DNA of 64,000 bases from CAZHRK01 sp964534555 (GTDB lineage: Bacteria > Babelota > Babeliae > Babelales > RVW-14): assembly GCA_964534555.1 (NCBI GenBank), contig CAZHRK010000002.1, positions 1-64,000 on the forward strand. The letters are read 5' to 3'. The position numbers and the translations under genes were made by a program. Under the pieces are notes generated by a model that saw only the letters and a list, made by a program, of their open reading frames with translations, did no database searches and was not told the DNA's origin. Positions 1 to 8,502 of this stretch are shown here, piece after piece. Positions within the stretch are counted from its first letter, which is position 1. Each line of letters opens with the position of its first letter.

Positions 1-14
1 GGTACTGCCAGGTT
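1..14 (+). rRNA. rrf: 3' end of 5S rRNA gene (partial)
   Basis: The first bases read GGTACTGCCAGG and are followed at once by a terminator. Bacterial 5S rRNA genes typically end in a helix strand of the form GGxACTGCCAGGC, so this is most likely the last dozen bases of a 5S gene cut by the window edge. The match is short, so identity rests on motif plus terminator position. Confidence 0.5.
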
Positions 15-48
15 AAAAAAGCTCTCAAGCAATTGGGAGCTTTTTTTA
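15..48 (+). terminator. Rho-independent terminator after the probable 5S rRNA
   Basis: A run of A, then the stem AGCTCTC/GGGAGCT with an 8-base loop, then seven T residues. It directly follows the putative 5S rRNA 3' end and would close an rRNA operon. Confidence 0.75.
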
Positions 49-396
49 TTGTCTCGATTTTACCATCTCATTTATTAACTATCTTAAAACACGTGATGCA
101 ATAGTCAGCGTGATCGCATGCAGTGCTGCTTGATCAGCTTTATTAGCGCACTGCACCTAGTAGCAAGCGCGTGGCATGCCTTTCTATAGCACGTATCCAC
201 ATGAGTGTTAAGGCTCCTGAATTGCTTGATTTGAAAAAGGAAGACCGTAAGTTGGTGTAATCCTTGATAGAAAAGCCATCTTAACCGGCGCAGTCTCTTG
301 AGGTCTTTACCATGAGCGACGCTTGAATTTGAAGTGGATATTCTCTAGAATGGCGGAAGTTTTTTCTTCCCACTTAATAAAATCACTAGAGGCCGT
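49..396. other. Intergenic region, possible small-gene relic at 201-335
   Basis: No intact gene is seen between the terminator and the kinase at 397. An ATG at 201 opens a 19-codon frame (MSVKAPELLDLKKEDRKLV) ending in TAA at 258-260. The same frame continues past the stop with SLIEKPS and a second stop. The pattern resembles the N-terminus of putative addiction-module antitoxin components (LLxLxxEeRxxLvxxLlxS), so it may be a decayed relic. The similarity is by eye and weak. An AGAGG ribosome site precedes 397. Confidence 0.3.
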
Positions 397-1284
397 ATGG
401 AAAATCTTATTCAGCATTATAAGCAGCGGCTTAATTTAGCAAGTGCTACGTTTACCCAAATCATTCATGAAGATGCTATAATAGCCCTTGTTTTTAAGGT
501 TGTTGATCAAGATGGCCGCGCTTCTATTTTAAAAATTGGGCGTCGAGCAGATGATTATAAGCGTGATCTTTTTTTTCTAAAACTCCTCTCTGACTCACTT
601 CCAGTGCCGCGTATTCTTGGCGTGGTTAATCCTGATGAACACGTTCGAGGTGCTGTCTTAATGGAGTGCTATCCAGGGCGTACGCTTAGGGTAGCTGAGC
701 TGACTGATGCGTTAGCTTTTAAATGTGGGCAGCTTTTAGCTCATGTTCATCAACATGCTGTTAGTAGCTATGGCGATGCGAAAACAGCTGAAGTATCTCT
801 AAAAGATCCACGTATTTTTTATGAGAAAAAGTTTATGGAGGCTCTTGATGAGTGCCGCCACAATCTTACGCCGGTTCTTATCGATAAAATCGAAGCATAC
901 TATCTTACTCATCGAGATTTACTCCTTAAAACCGATGGGCCGTGTGTTATTCATCGTGATTTTAGGCCAGGAAATATTATCGTGCATGATGGTCAAATTC
1001 AGGGAATTATAGATTGGACAGCTGCACGTTTTGGTTTTGCTGAGGAAGATTTTGTTACAGCTGAAACAGGTGAATGGGATGTTCATGGACGAGGTACGCA
1101 GCCCTTTTTTGATGGTTATACTTCTGTCAGACTAGTTTCTTCCGTATTGCAAGATGTGATGCCTCTGTTGCTTATTGGTCGATCAATTATGACCCTTGGT
1201 TTTCTTTTTAGAGAGGATCGTGTTTTAGAGTGCAGAAATCTTTATGAAAAATATTATGCAGTTTTAAAGCGTGTCTTAGAGTAG
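397..1284 (+). CDS. Aminoglycoside phosphotransferase (APH)-family kinase
   Basis: A 295-residue small-molecule kinase of the APH/choline-kinase fold. The catalytic loop is visible at about residues 184-195 (VIHRDFRPGN), with catalytic Asp188 and metal-binding Asn193. The second metal-binding Asp follows at about 206 in IIDW. The ATP-anchoring lysine is probably in ILKIG near residue 46. Length fits single-domain APH enzymes. There is no signal peptide, so it is cytoplasmic, unlike many neighbours. The substrate cannot be read from sequence: antibiotic, choline, homoserine or fructosamine kinases share this fold. An AGAGG site lies just upstream of the ATG. Confidence 0.85.
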   Translation: MENLIQHYKQRLNLASATFTQIIHEDAIIALVFKVVDQDGRASILKIGRRADDYKRDLFFLKLLSDSLPVPRILGVVNPDEHVRGAVLMECYPGRTLRVAELTDALAFKCGQLLAHVHQHAVSSYGDAKTAEVSLKDPRIFYEKKFMEALDECRHNLTPVLIDKIEAYYLTHRDLLLKTDGPCVIHRDFRPGNIIVHDGQIQGIIDWTAARFGFAEEDFVTAETGEWDVHGRGTQPFFDGYTSVRLVSSVLQDVMPLLLIGRSIMTLGFLFREDRVLECRNLYEKYYAVLKRVLE

Positions 1285-1441
1285 TTTCTAACGTGCTTTG
1301 CTATTCTTGTTCTGTGCTTGATTTCTTAATGGTGATATGCGAACATCTCCATCCTTGTTGATTATTTTAGATCAATTAAAGCGTTATAGTGAATTCTAGT
1401 TTAGCAAGGTTATTTTGCTCATAATCTTGATCAGGAGCATC

Positions 1442-2110
1442 ATGTTAATTGCATCTTTGTTTTTATCTTTTTTCGTTTCAGGGTATTGTTTTTCAGGTGC
1501 AAAAGCACTTGCTGTTGTTAAATTTGCAAACAAAGCACTGATGCATTGTCCTCCCAGGGCATTAGCGGTTTTCAAGCCGATGCTTCCGCCCTCAGAGCCC
1601 TTGCCTGATTTTTCTGTAATGCTTGCTCGTTTTACAGTTAAAGATGGTCGCTATCCCTATCTTACATCATCCTCTTTTCCTATGTTTACGCATGAAATAG
1701 CAGGGTTTGATCAACGAGTGCTTGAGCTTGTGCGAGGAAAATACTGGGCAGCTGTTACCTCCTTTGTTGGCTTTTCACATGTTTCGGGTAAAGCTGATTT
1801 TGCAGCATTTGCACATCTATGCGAAGTATACATTATGGCTTACTGTGAGCAGCACCAAAAAGAAGATTTGTTAATGAATAGATCTGAGCTTGCAGCCTCT
1901 CTGTATCGTGCTATTAAGATTCTTTTGCATCATGATTTATTCAAAGATTTTGATTATTCCTTAGTAGATTTTTGGTCCTTAGATACCGCAAAATCTGTTG
2001 AAGAGATACTTTATACAGGATTGCTTGAGGCAGAAGAGTATCCTATGCATGCTTTACGGATTAGAAAAACAGCCCTTACAGCAGTTGAGTCTGTTTGTCG
2101 TGGGGCATAA
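1442..2110 (+). CDS. Secreted protein of unknown function
   Basis: A 222-residue protein with a clear N-terminal signal peptide (hydrophobic MLIASLFLSFFVSGYCFSG). I do not recognise a family. The ATG at 1442 is preferred over an upstream TTG at 1415 because AGGAG sits at 1433-1437. The body looks alpha-helical and has no repeats or obvious catalytic motif. It lies just ahead of the NUDIX gene, 23 bases between stop and next start, so the two may be co-transcribed. Export to the periplasm or beyond is inferred from the signal only. Confidence 0.7.
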   Translation: MLIASLFLSFFVSGYCFSGAKALAVVKFANKALMHCPPRALAVFKPMLPPSEPLPDFSVMLARFTVKDGRYPYLTSSSFPMFTHEIAGFDQRVLELVRGKYWAAVTSFVGFSHVSGKADFAAFAHLCEVYIMAYCEQHQKEDLLMNRSELAASLYRAIKILLHHDLFKDFDYSLVDFWSLDTAKSVEEILYTGLLEAEEYPMHALRIRKTALTAVESVCRGA

Positions 2111-2133
2111 AAAAGATACAAGAGGATTTATCA

Positions 2134-2565
2134 ATGACTAGTCGCCATACAGTGATTCCCGCTGTTTATGTTATTTTTAAAAGAGATAACTCGCTGCTCT
2201 TTCTTCGTCGTTTTAACACAGGTTATGCAGATGGAATGCTGACAACCGTTGCTGGTCATGTTGAAGAGCATGAGCATTATTCGCAGGCTGCGATTCGTGA
2301 AGCTGCTGAAGAAGTTGGTATTACACTTACCCAAGATCAACTTAAGATTTTTCATATTATGCATCGAACCTTCGACGCGGCGCCTGATCGTGTTGATGTA
2401 TTTTTTATGGTTGAATCATGGATTGGCGAGCCAAAGAATAATGAGCCTGCAAAATGTTCAGAGCTTCTTTGGTGTGATATCAGCATCCTGCCAAACGATG
2501 TTTTGCCGTTTCTTAAAGCAGGGCTCGAGCAGGGGTTTTCAGGTAATTTTTTCAGTGAGCTTTAG
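2134..2565 (+). CDS. NUDIX hydrolase
   Basis: A 143-residue NUDIX enzyme. The NUDIX box is complete at about residues 41-63, G-x5-E-x7-REAAEEVGI, which holds the Mg2+-binding glutamates. The fold hydrolyses nucleoside diphosphates linked to another moiety; the specific substrate is not predictable. The ATG at 2134 is chosen because AGAGGA precedes it at 2121-2126 and the protein then begins at the first beta strand (MTSRHTVIPAVYVIF). An upstream in-frame start would overlap the previous gene and add a non-domain leader. No signal peptide. Confidence 0.88.
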   Translation: MTSRHTVIPAVYVIFKRDNSLLFLRRFNTGYADGMLTTVAGHVEEHEHYSQAAIREAAEEVGITLTQDQLKIFHIMHRTFDAAPDRVDVFFMVESWIGEPKNNEPAKCSELLWCDISILPNDVLPFLKAGLEQGFSGNFFSEL

Positions 2566-2675
2566 TCTGCAAATTTTCTTTTGTTATTATAAAAACTTAC
2601 TCAATCTAAGTATTAAGAAGATTAGTCTGTTTTTAGAAGTTGCTTTAATTTGTATAAGTGCTGCTGAGGGGGGAT

Positions 2676-3134
2676 ATGAAGATTATACTCATGGCTTTTG
2701 CCTGTATTTTTACTTTGCTAGGAGCAGCGTCAGAGTCTTCTAGCAGTACCATTGAGCGGGTTATTTGTAGATTTGGGTTACCCGATGCCGCTGGAACCAA
2801 GCGAATTTTTATCGCATCTGGAGCGCCTAAAGATGCTTTTTGGCTTGATCCTGTTGCAGATAAAATCGCCGGGAAAGACTATGATGCTGCGGGTTTTGCA
2901 GAGGTTGTATATGCTGCTCTGTGCTCTCTGCTTCGGGCTTCAGCATGGATGGGGGAAGAAGACGCTGTTATTCATCTTGCTGGGAGAGTTTTCCCTGAAG
3001 TAGCTATAAATTTTACAAATAAAGTAAGCGAATGTTTAAGCACTTCTAATCCTGATGACTTGCGTCTTATTCGAGATGAGCTTAATATCGGTGTTGCTGG
3101 GTTAAACCAACGTTTTTCGGCTGCAGTTGAGTAG
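2676..3134 (+). CDS. Small secreted protein of unknown function
   Basis: A 152-residue protein with a signal peptide (MKIILMAFACIFTLLGAASE). The ATG at 2676 is preferred to a GTG at 2658 because GAGGGGG lies at 2666-2672 directly before it. The mature part is mainly helical with no recognised motif. It sits in a plus-strand run of similarly sized secreted proteins, but spacing gives no clear operon partner. Function unknown. Confidence 0.65.
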   Translation: MKIILMAFACIFTLLGAASESSSSTIERVICRFGLPDAAGTKRIFIASGAPKDAFWLDPVADKIAGKDYDAAGFAEVVYAALCSLLRASAWMGEEDAVIHLAGRVFPEVAINFTNKVSECLSTSNPDDLRLIRDELNIGVAGLNQRFSAAVE

Positions 3135-3179
3135 AATTCTCATTCAAATTATACGCGCCATTTCTATGTAAGGCATCCT

Positions 3180-3857
3180 ATGAAAACCCCATATGTATTG
3201 CTCTGTACTCTGCTTTTCGCTTCTGTGCTTTACACAGTTTATTACTATTCTTTTTCAAGAAGAAAGTCAGGCGTGATTATTATTCTTAATGGTCCGTCTG
3301 CATCTGGCAAAAGTTCGATTCAAAAAGAGCTGCAAAAGATTTTTAAAAAACCACTTCTTGCCCTTGGTCTAGATACCTTTTTTATTGGGGTTATGCCTGC
3401 GCGTTACTGGCAAGAACCTTGTCTTGAGACTGATAGTGACAAAATAGTTATGAAAGGCACTTCGTCAACAGATGAGCAAGGCCCACTTTTTGAGCTGGAA
3501 GTAGGTGGTCTTGGGCGCAAAATAATATACGGAATGCATCGAGCAATAGCGGCGTATGCACAAGAGGGTAATGATGTTGTGGTTGACTATATTTTGTATG
3601 ACCATGTATGGCTCGAGCACCTTAAAGCTACCTTACGTGGCTACAAGGTTATTTTTGTTGGTGTAGAAATAGATAAGCAGATTCTTTTTGAGCGAGAAGC
3701 GCATCGAGGTACTTCGCCTGTAGGTCATGCACGAAGCCATTATGATACTGTCCATCGGGGTATGACGTATGATTTAGTTGTAAATACTGGCAAGCTTACT
3801 GCCGCTGAATGCGCACAAGTGATTGAAGAATACGTTCAAAAGGCTCTATCCCGCTAA
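3180..3857 (+). CDS. Chloramphenicol phosphotransferase-like P-loop kinase, membrane-anchored
   Basis: A 225-residue protein. Residues 5-24 form a hydrophobic N-terminal segment followed by basic residues (FSRRKSG), which reads as a signal anchor. The kinase domain then starts with strand GVIIILNG and a Walker A loop GPSASGKSS at about 38-46. The downstream LGLDTFF and 'MPARYW' pattern is typical of the CPT family, which phosphorylates chloramphenicol or similar hydroxyl substrates. The anchor is unusual for this normally soluble family. The real substrate is unknown. An AAGG site precedes the ATG. Confidence 0.75.
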   Translation: MKTPYVLLCTLLFASVLYTVYYYSFSRRKSGVIIILNGPSASGKSSIQKELQKIFKKPLLALGLDTFFIGVMPARYWQEPCLETDSDKIVMKGTSSTDEQGPLFELEVGGLGRKIIYGMHRAIAAYAQEGNDVVVDYILYDHVWLEHLKATLRGYKVIFVGVEIDKQILFEREAHRGTSPVGHARSHYDTVHRGMTYDLVVNTGKLTAAECAQVIEEYVQKALSR

Positions 3858-3961
3858 GTTTTATCTAACGTTAGTTATTATTTCCTCTGTCCATGCAGCG
3901 CTAGAATGTTGCGCGTAGGCTAAAGCTACGATTAAGCTTGGGTAATTAATGTTCATGATGC

Positions 3962-4546
3962 ATGAAGCAGATACATAAAGGTTATATGCAAAGGAGTTTA
4001 TTAGTGGCATGCATATACAAAACTATACCAGCCTTAGATTCCTTAATTGAGCAGCTCCATATGCTTTCTAAGCATGATTTCCCATCGGCTGATGTTACTA
4101 AGCTGCTTAATGAAACTAATTTGTCTTCGTTAGATCTTATGCCGTATACATTTTACTCTCAAGACTCGTATACACGTAATCAGGTCTATAAGTCACATGA
4201 ATTTGAGCTCATACTTATGTGCTGGCAGCCAGGGCAAAAGAGCTGTGTTCATGGGCATGAGGGGCAAAAATGTTGGATGAAGGTTATTGATGGCTGTCTT
4301 GAATTTACTGATTATGATGATTCAACAGGTCAATTAGTCGAGCAATCTCGCCAAATCGGCCAATTAGGTTTTGTAGATGGACCTGCCTATATTCACGGAG
4401 TGCGGGCAGTGGGTAATCAGTCGTCACTATCACTCCACTTGTATGCTCGTCCTTTTAATCAGTGTGACGCCTACAAGCCAGATGATAATGAAAAAAAGCG
4501 AATTAAACTTTCCTATCATAGTATTGACGGAGTTTTGGTTATATGA
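3962..4546 (+). CDS. cdo: Cysteine dioxygenase, animal-type active site
   Basis: A 194-residue cupin that should oxidise L-cysteine to cysteine sulfinate with O2 and Fe(II). It shows YTRN, then CWQPGQKSCVHGHEGQKCW carrying the HxH iron ligands and a cysteine at the position of mammalian Cys93. SLHLYARPFNQC follows, carrying the third His and the Tyr matching Tyr157. Cys93 and Tyr157 form the thioether crosslink in animal enzymes, whereas most bacterial homologues have Gly at the Cys position. The start is uncertain; an ATG at 3986 preceded by AAAGG is an alternative. The stop overlaps the next gene's ATG (ATGA), so the two are translationally coupled. Confidence 0.85.
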   Translation: MKQIHKGYMQRSLLVACIYKTIPALDSLIEQLHMLSKHDFPSADVTKLLNETNLSSLDLMPYTFYSQDSYTRNQVYKSHEFELILMCWQPGQKSCVHGHEGQKCWMKVIDGCLEFTDYDDSTGQLVEQSRQIGQLGFVDGPAYIHGVRAVGNQSSLSLHLYARPFNQCDAYKPDDNEKKRIKLSYHSIDGVLVI

Positions 4547-5076
4547 GCACTACAAGGTTTTTATCCCTACTGGCGGTGGTAGTAGCATGTGTATTAGCTC
4601 TTTCAGCAGAGCCTATCAAGGACCATGTAATTGTTGTTAAACAAGCAACTCATGATGAAGCATTATCAGCTCACCGGCTCTTTTTTCCTACAGTAAAAAA
4701 TACTTTTAAAAAAAGTCGCCAATCTGTGTATATTGCTCAATCATCTGATTCAAACGAGCTTGTTGGTATGGTGAAGCTAAGCCTAGAAACACCAGAAGCC
4801 TTAAGTGTATCTGAGTTGTATGTTTCTCATGAGCACAGAAAAAAGGGTGTGGGCACTATGTTGTTGTTTTCAATTCTTGATTATTGTGTTGCTCACCCGT
4901 CAGTCAAAGTTATTTTGTTTAAACTTGATAAAAAGAACCCAGAAGGCCTTAGTTTTTATAAAAGCATAGGCGCCGAGGTTATTCAAGATCATAAGTCATA
5001 CATCATTATGTCTCTTAAGCGTGATATAATTGAGTTTTACGCAAAAGCAAAGCGGCTTGCCTCTAGCTTGGGCTAA
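4543..5076 (+). CDS. GNAT-family N-acetyltransferase with signal peptide
   Basis: A 177-residue GNAT domain behind a signal peptide (MSTTRFLSLLAVVVACVLALSA). The acetyl-CoA pyrophosphate loop is seen at about residues 100-115 (ELYVSHEHRKKGVGTMLL, the R/QxxGxG/A motif), and FYKSIGAE matches the C-terminal GNAT strand. The acceptor is unknown. It overlaps the upstream cysteine dioxygenase stop by four bases, implying coupled expression. Export is odd because acetyl-CoA is cytosolic. Confidence 0.8.
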   Translation: MSTTRFLSLLAVVVACVLALSAEPIKDHVIVVKQATHDEALSAHRLFFPTVKNTFKKSRQSVYIAQSSDSNELVGMVKLSLETPEALSVSELYVSHEHRKKGVGTMLLFSILDYCVAHPSVKVILFKLDKKNPEGLSFYKSIGAEVIQDHKSYIIMSLKRDIIEFYAKAKRLASSLG

Positions 5077-5152
5077 ATATTCTGATAGACATCCGTTCAT
5101 TTTTTTGTACCATGGTCCTCCGGCGCAGTATGTTTACTTACAGTAATAACCT

Positions 5153-5524
5153 ATGGGTACCATGATTAAATATATGCTACTTATCACAAGCTTTATGCTG
5201 ACATCTCTTTCAGCAAAAATCGTTTTTGACTACACAACATCAGCAGAAGCGTTTGTTGTGTTTGATGATAAACATGAGTTTGATGAGGCATTTCGTCGTG
5301 TTAAAGGCCTTCCAAGTGGTTTTCTCTCCTGCACTAAAATCGATAAACAACTTGTTGGAAAGCCGCCAAAGGGAATGTCTGAATTAAAAGGTCTTATTCA
5401 GCAGGCCGTTTACGATTTTAAAGAATGGCAAAATGCTTATGATGAAGCTCCACCTAAAGAGTTTCGTGATACGGGTTTTGATCAGATGGTTGACGCAATC
5501 TATGAAGCATTAATTGTTGATTAG
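5153..5524 (+). CDS. Small secreted protein of unknown function
   Basis: A 123-residue protein with a signal peptide (MIKYMLLITSFMLTSLSAK). The start may be the ATG at 5153 or, three codons later, at 5162; neither has a strong ribosome site. The mature part is short, charged and mostly helical, ending in an acidic helix. No family recognised. It is nine bases ahead of the hydrolase start, so probably co-transcribed with it. Confidence 0.6.
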   Translation: MGTMIKYMLLITSFMLTSLSAKIVFDYTTSAEAFVVFDDKHEFDEAFRRVKGLPSGFLSCTKIDKQLVGKPPKGMSELKGLIQQAVYDFKEWQNAYDEAPPKEFRDTGFDQMVDAIYEALIVD

Positions 5525-5533
5525 TTGCTTTGC

Positions 5534-6079
5534 ATGAACAAAGAAATAAAAAAAATTATTATTATTCATGGAAATGGCTGTGATAACCAAAGCAACTGGT
5601 CGCCATGGCTTGCTGTAGAACTAAAGCGCCTTGGGTACCATGTTGTGAATCGGAGCTTTCCTGACAGCTTGCGTGCTCGCTCACACATTTGGTTGCCGTT
5701 TCTTAAGCACGATCTTAAGGCTGATGAGCATACATTGATTATTGGGCACTCGTCAGGCGCGCTTGCCGCTATGCGCTACGCGCAAGAAAATAAGATTTAT
5801 GGCTCTATTTTGGTTGGCGCCTACCACACGCACCTTGGTATTGAAAATGAACTCCTGAGCGGTTATTTCGATGCCCCGTGGAATTGGTCTGCGATAAAGC
5901 AGAATCAGCGCTATGTTGCCGTGCTTGCCTCAATTGACGATCCGTTTATTCCAATTCATGAGCCACAGCTTATCGCTCAGATGCTTAATGCTGATTATTA
6001 CCAGTACACAGAAAAAGGCCATTTTATGGGTGCAACGATTCCTGAGATTGTTGCACTATTCGAAAAGCGTTGGCCTTAA
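5534..6079 (+). CDS. RBBP9/YdeN-type alpha/beta serine hydrolase
   Basis: A 181-residue compact alpha/beta hydrolase. It starts with the oxyanion strand IIIHGNGCDN. The nucleophile elbow GHSSG puts Ser at about 73, the acid is in ASIDDPFIP (about 135-136), and the catalytic His is in KGHFMG (about 163). Size and motifs match the RBBP9/YdeN family, whose substrates are poorly defined. The ATG at 5534 is used; an upstream TTG would abut the previous stop. No signal peptide. Confidence 0.85.
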   Translation: MNKEIKKIIIIHGNGCDNQSNWSPWLAVELKRLGYHVVNRSFPDSLRARSHIWLPFLKHDLKADEHTLIIGHSSGALAAMRYAQENKIYGSILVGAYHTHLGIENELLSGYFDAPWNWSAIKQNQRYVAVLASIDDPFIPIHEPQLIAQMLNADYYQYTEKGHFMGATIPEIVALFEKRWP

Positions 6080-6185
6080 AAAATGGCTACCGTAATGCTT
6101 TTTACTTGCATATTACTGCTATCTCTGTTTATTTATGGGAACAGTTCTGTTGCATGCTCGGTCTGTTTTTGCTCGTGAAGGCATT

Positions 6186-7040
6186 ATGATGATGAGGCGG
6201 ATTTTATCTATTTTTTATCTAACAGCATTAGTTTTTCAAGTGCGATCCCTTTATCCAATGTCTTTTACTACGCTTGGCACGGGTACGTGTATTCCCTTGC
6301 CAAGCAGGGCATGTCCTGCAAACTTGCTCCAGTATAAAGGCAAAAATATCATGATTGACTGTGGTGGCGGTGCGCTTGCGCTGCTTGCCAAGCAAGGGCT
6401 GTCTGTTTGTGACTTAGATGCCATTTTTATTACTCATTTTCATGTCGACCATATCGGTGATTTACCGATGATTCTTCAATCTCGTGTTGTGCATGAATTT
6501 GATGCCTGTGACCAAAAATTACCCCTGCCTGCACGCTTATTAACAATTTATGGCCCGAAAGGCTTGTTAGATCATATTAAATCGTTTGAAAAAATATATG
6601 GCTGTTTAGTATGCCCCAAAACGTGTAATTATACTGAGCTTGAGCCAGGGCAAATCGTTATGAGCGCTGACCTGAAGATTACTCCGCATAAAGTTACTCA
6701 TACGCAAGAGAGTGTGGGGTATTCATTTACTGCTGAGGATAAGAAATTAGTGGTTTCTGGTGATTCAGCTGCTGATAACATACTGACACATCTTTTGCAG
6801 GATGCTGACCTTGCCGTTGTTGAGTGCTCCTACTCAGACGAATTTGCAGCACTTGTTCCGTTTGTGCATCACTTATCCCCTCTTAAAATCGCACTTATTG
6901 CAAAGCTCGCAGGTGTTAAACATGTTGTTGCAACCCATTTATACCCAAGTGCCGATCAGGTTGATGTAGCAAATATTATTAAATCTGTTTTTGATGGCGC
7001 TGTGACGGTTGCCTCTGATGGACAAACTTTTAGCCTTTAA
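6186..7040 (+). CDS. Metallo-beta-lactamase fold hydrolase, RNase Z/AtsA-like, exported
   Basis: A 284-residue hydrolase. A signal peptide (MMMRRILSIFYLTALVFQVRS) precedes the fold. The metal-binding motif is THFHVDHIGD at about 83-92 (HxHxDH), followed by HKVTHT, the SGDSAADN aspartate and a final histidine in THLYPS. This order matches the RNase Z/arylsulfatase AtsA branch, but RNase Z itself is cytosolic, so an exported phosphodiesterase or arylsulfatase-like role is more likely. The ATG at 6186 gives a clean signal peptide; an upstream ATG at 6135 adds 17 residues. Confidence 0.8.
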   Translation: MMMRRILSIFYLTALVFQVRSLYPMSFTTLGTGTCIPLPSRACPANLLQYKGKNIMIDCGGGALALLAKQGLSVCDLDAIFITHFHVDHIGDLPMILQSRVVHEFDACDQKLPLPARLLTIYGPKGLLDHIKSFEKIYGCLVCPKTCNYTELEPGQIVMSADLKITPHKVTHTQESVGYSFTAEDKKLVVSGDSAADNILTHLLQDADLAVVECSYSDEFAALVPFVHHLSPLKIALIAKLAGVKHVVATHLYPSADQVDVANIIKSVFDGAVTVASDGQTFSL

Positions 7041-7098
7041 GCCTAGCAAAAATAATTCTTGTGCTTACAATTAATCATCTTTTTTCTAGGGGATGATT

Positions 7099-7641
7099 AT
7101 GAAAAAATTTGTATTAAAAATACTTGTAGTAGCCTTTATTCTTAGTTCGGTGTGTACTATTCAAGCAGCTGCTCGTTTAGCAACGCGTAGGCTGCTTACG
7201 ATTTCTGCTGTGGTTGGAGCTGCATCTGTCTATAAAAGCGTAGCTCACTGCGCGCCAGCATTACCAATATCAACGCCGCTTATAGAAGGCCGCAGCGCTA
7301 CACATACACCTGATCTAAAAGTTATTTATGAGCAAGAAATTGCAGGGTTTGTCCACACATACTCGCATTTAATTTTGTCTCTGCGAGAGTCTTCTCCTGG
7401 TCATCCGTCTTATGAAGCAAGGCGCATGCATGGAAATCTATTATCACCAGCTGACTTTGGCTGCGCGTCTGTGTATGCAGCCGAGGCGCAGATACGAACA
7501 ATTATTGTTACTCAAGCGACAAAACGCTTTCTGGAGCTTACACTTAATAATAAAGAATCTGCAGACAAGTTGTTGAAGCGACTTACAGGGGCTTTAGATG
7601 CTCTTCATGAAGTTGGTGCATTGAACCATTCTGAGCGCTAA
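7099..7641 (+). CDS. Secreted protein of unknown function
   Basis: A 180-residue protein with a signal peptide (MKKFVLKILVVAFILSSVCTIQA) followed by a second short hydrophobic stretch around LLTISAVVGAASVY. AGGGG at 7088-7092 supports the ATG at 7099. The rest is helical with no recognised motif. It converges on the degenerate M48 gene, with only six bases between their stops. Confidence 0.65.
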   Translation: MKKFVLKILVVAFILSSVCTIQAAARLATRRLLTISAVVGAASVYKSVAHCAPALPISTPLIEGRSATHTPDLKVIYEQEIAGFVHTYSHLILSLRESSPGHPSYEARRMHGNLLSPADFGCASVYAAEAQIRTIIVTQATKRFLELTLNNKESADKLLKRLTGALDALHEVGALNHSER

Positions 7642-7647
7642 AAATTT

Positions 7648-8502
7648 TTAGAGGGTCTTTGGCTCATCTAGGACGTGAGCATATTCCGTGATCTCAGGAA
7701 GAGCATTAGATGCCCTTCTAAGGGTGTTGTAGAGGGTGGGCTTTGAGCGAGCGACTGTTTCAAGGCGATTACGAGCCTGAATAAAACTACGCGGCTCTTC
7801 CATGATTTTATACGCCAAACGGGCTGTTTCAAGCTCCCATTTTTTTTGTAAATTTACTGTTGCCAGTTTTGAAACACTTGTTGTATTTAGGCCTATTGTC
7901 GCAGCTACCGCCGCACACACAGAATCAACACCTGAAAGGTTTAAGCTCTGAGAAAAAATGTGTGTCAGTAGCGCGCCTTCAATTGGCATAAGCAAAAAAC
8001 CGCCAAGAGCAGACAAGCAGCTCTTTTGGGCAAAACCAAGTTTTGCTTTTACAAGCTCATAAATAATTAATGCTTCGATCTCTTGCTCAGGGCAAAAGGC
8101 AAGTACATCCTCGCCGATTGATACGCTCATGCCAATAATAGGTAGATCGCTTGCCGAAATAGTGCACTTCCACATGATATTGAGATTTTCAAGCATGTTG
8201 ATAAGCGGTGACGAATGCATTACGTATAGAGCTGGTGGAATGATTTCTACTTTTCTACACGCATTAACATACATTTTGTACAAGTTATGCTGAATAACAG
8301 GGTCAACTTCAAATCCTAATGCATTTTTGATCTCATTCTGAAGCGTTTTAGCGTGCTGTTGGCTATCTTTTTTATACTGCTCAAAAAGCGATGATTCAGT
8401 GGCAGTTGTTTGAATTGTATACATAGGGTCTAGAGCTGCACCAAGAAAGCTGCTTACAGAGATCATTAAGAAAGTAATAAGCCATTGAAGCATAACTATC
8501 AC
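7648..8502 (-). CDS. Secreted M48-like protein with degenerate zinc site
   Basis: A 284-residue protein with a signal peptide. The region at about 135-160 (FCPEQEIEALIIYELVKAKLG) aligns by eye with the M48 metalloprotease pattern 'L..eElEAVlaHElgH', but HExxH is replaced by YELVK (Tyr148, Lys152). The later WELETARLA resembles the downstream M48 ExxAD helix with Asp changed to Arg. Both zinc ligands in the first helix are lost, so it is probably a pseudoprotease. The GTG start at 8502 is chosen because GAGGA lies six bases before it; the ATG at 8493 is too far. Homology is inferred from the motif pattern. Confidence 0.6.
   Translation of the reverse strand: MIVMLQWLITFLMISVSSFLGAALDPMYTIQTTATESSLFEQYKKDSQQHAKTLQNEIKNALGFEVDPVIQHNLYKMYVNACRKVEIIPPALYVMHSSPLINMLENLNIMWKCTISASDLPIIGMSVSIGEDVLAFCPEQEIEALIIYELVKAKLGFAQKSCLSALGGFLLMPIEGALLTHIFSQSLNLSGVDSVCAAVAATIGLNTTSVSKLATVNLQKKWELETARLAYKIMEEPRSFIQARNRLETVARSKPTLYNTLRRASNALPEITEYAHVLDEPKTL

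Noticed and set aside
2249..2743. 164-residue plus-strand frame overlapping the NUDIX gene
   Set aside because: It overlaps a gene with a complete NUDIX box in another frame and shows no domain.
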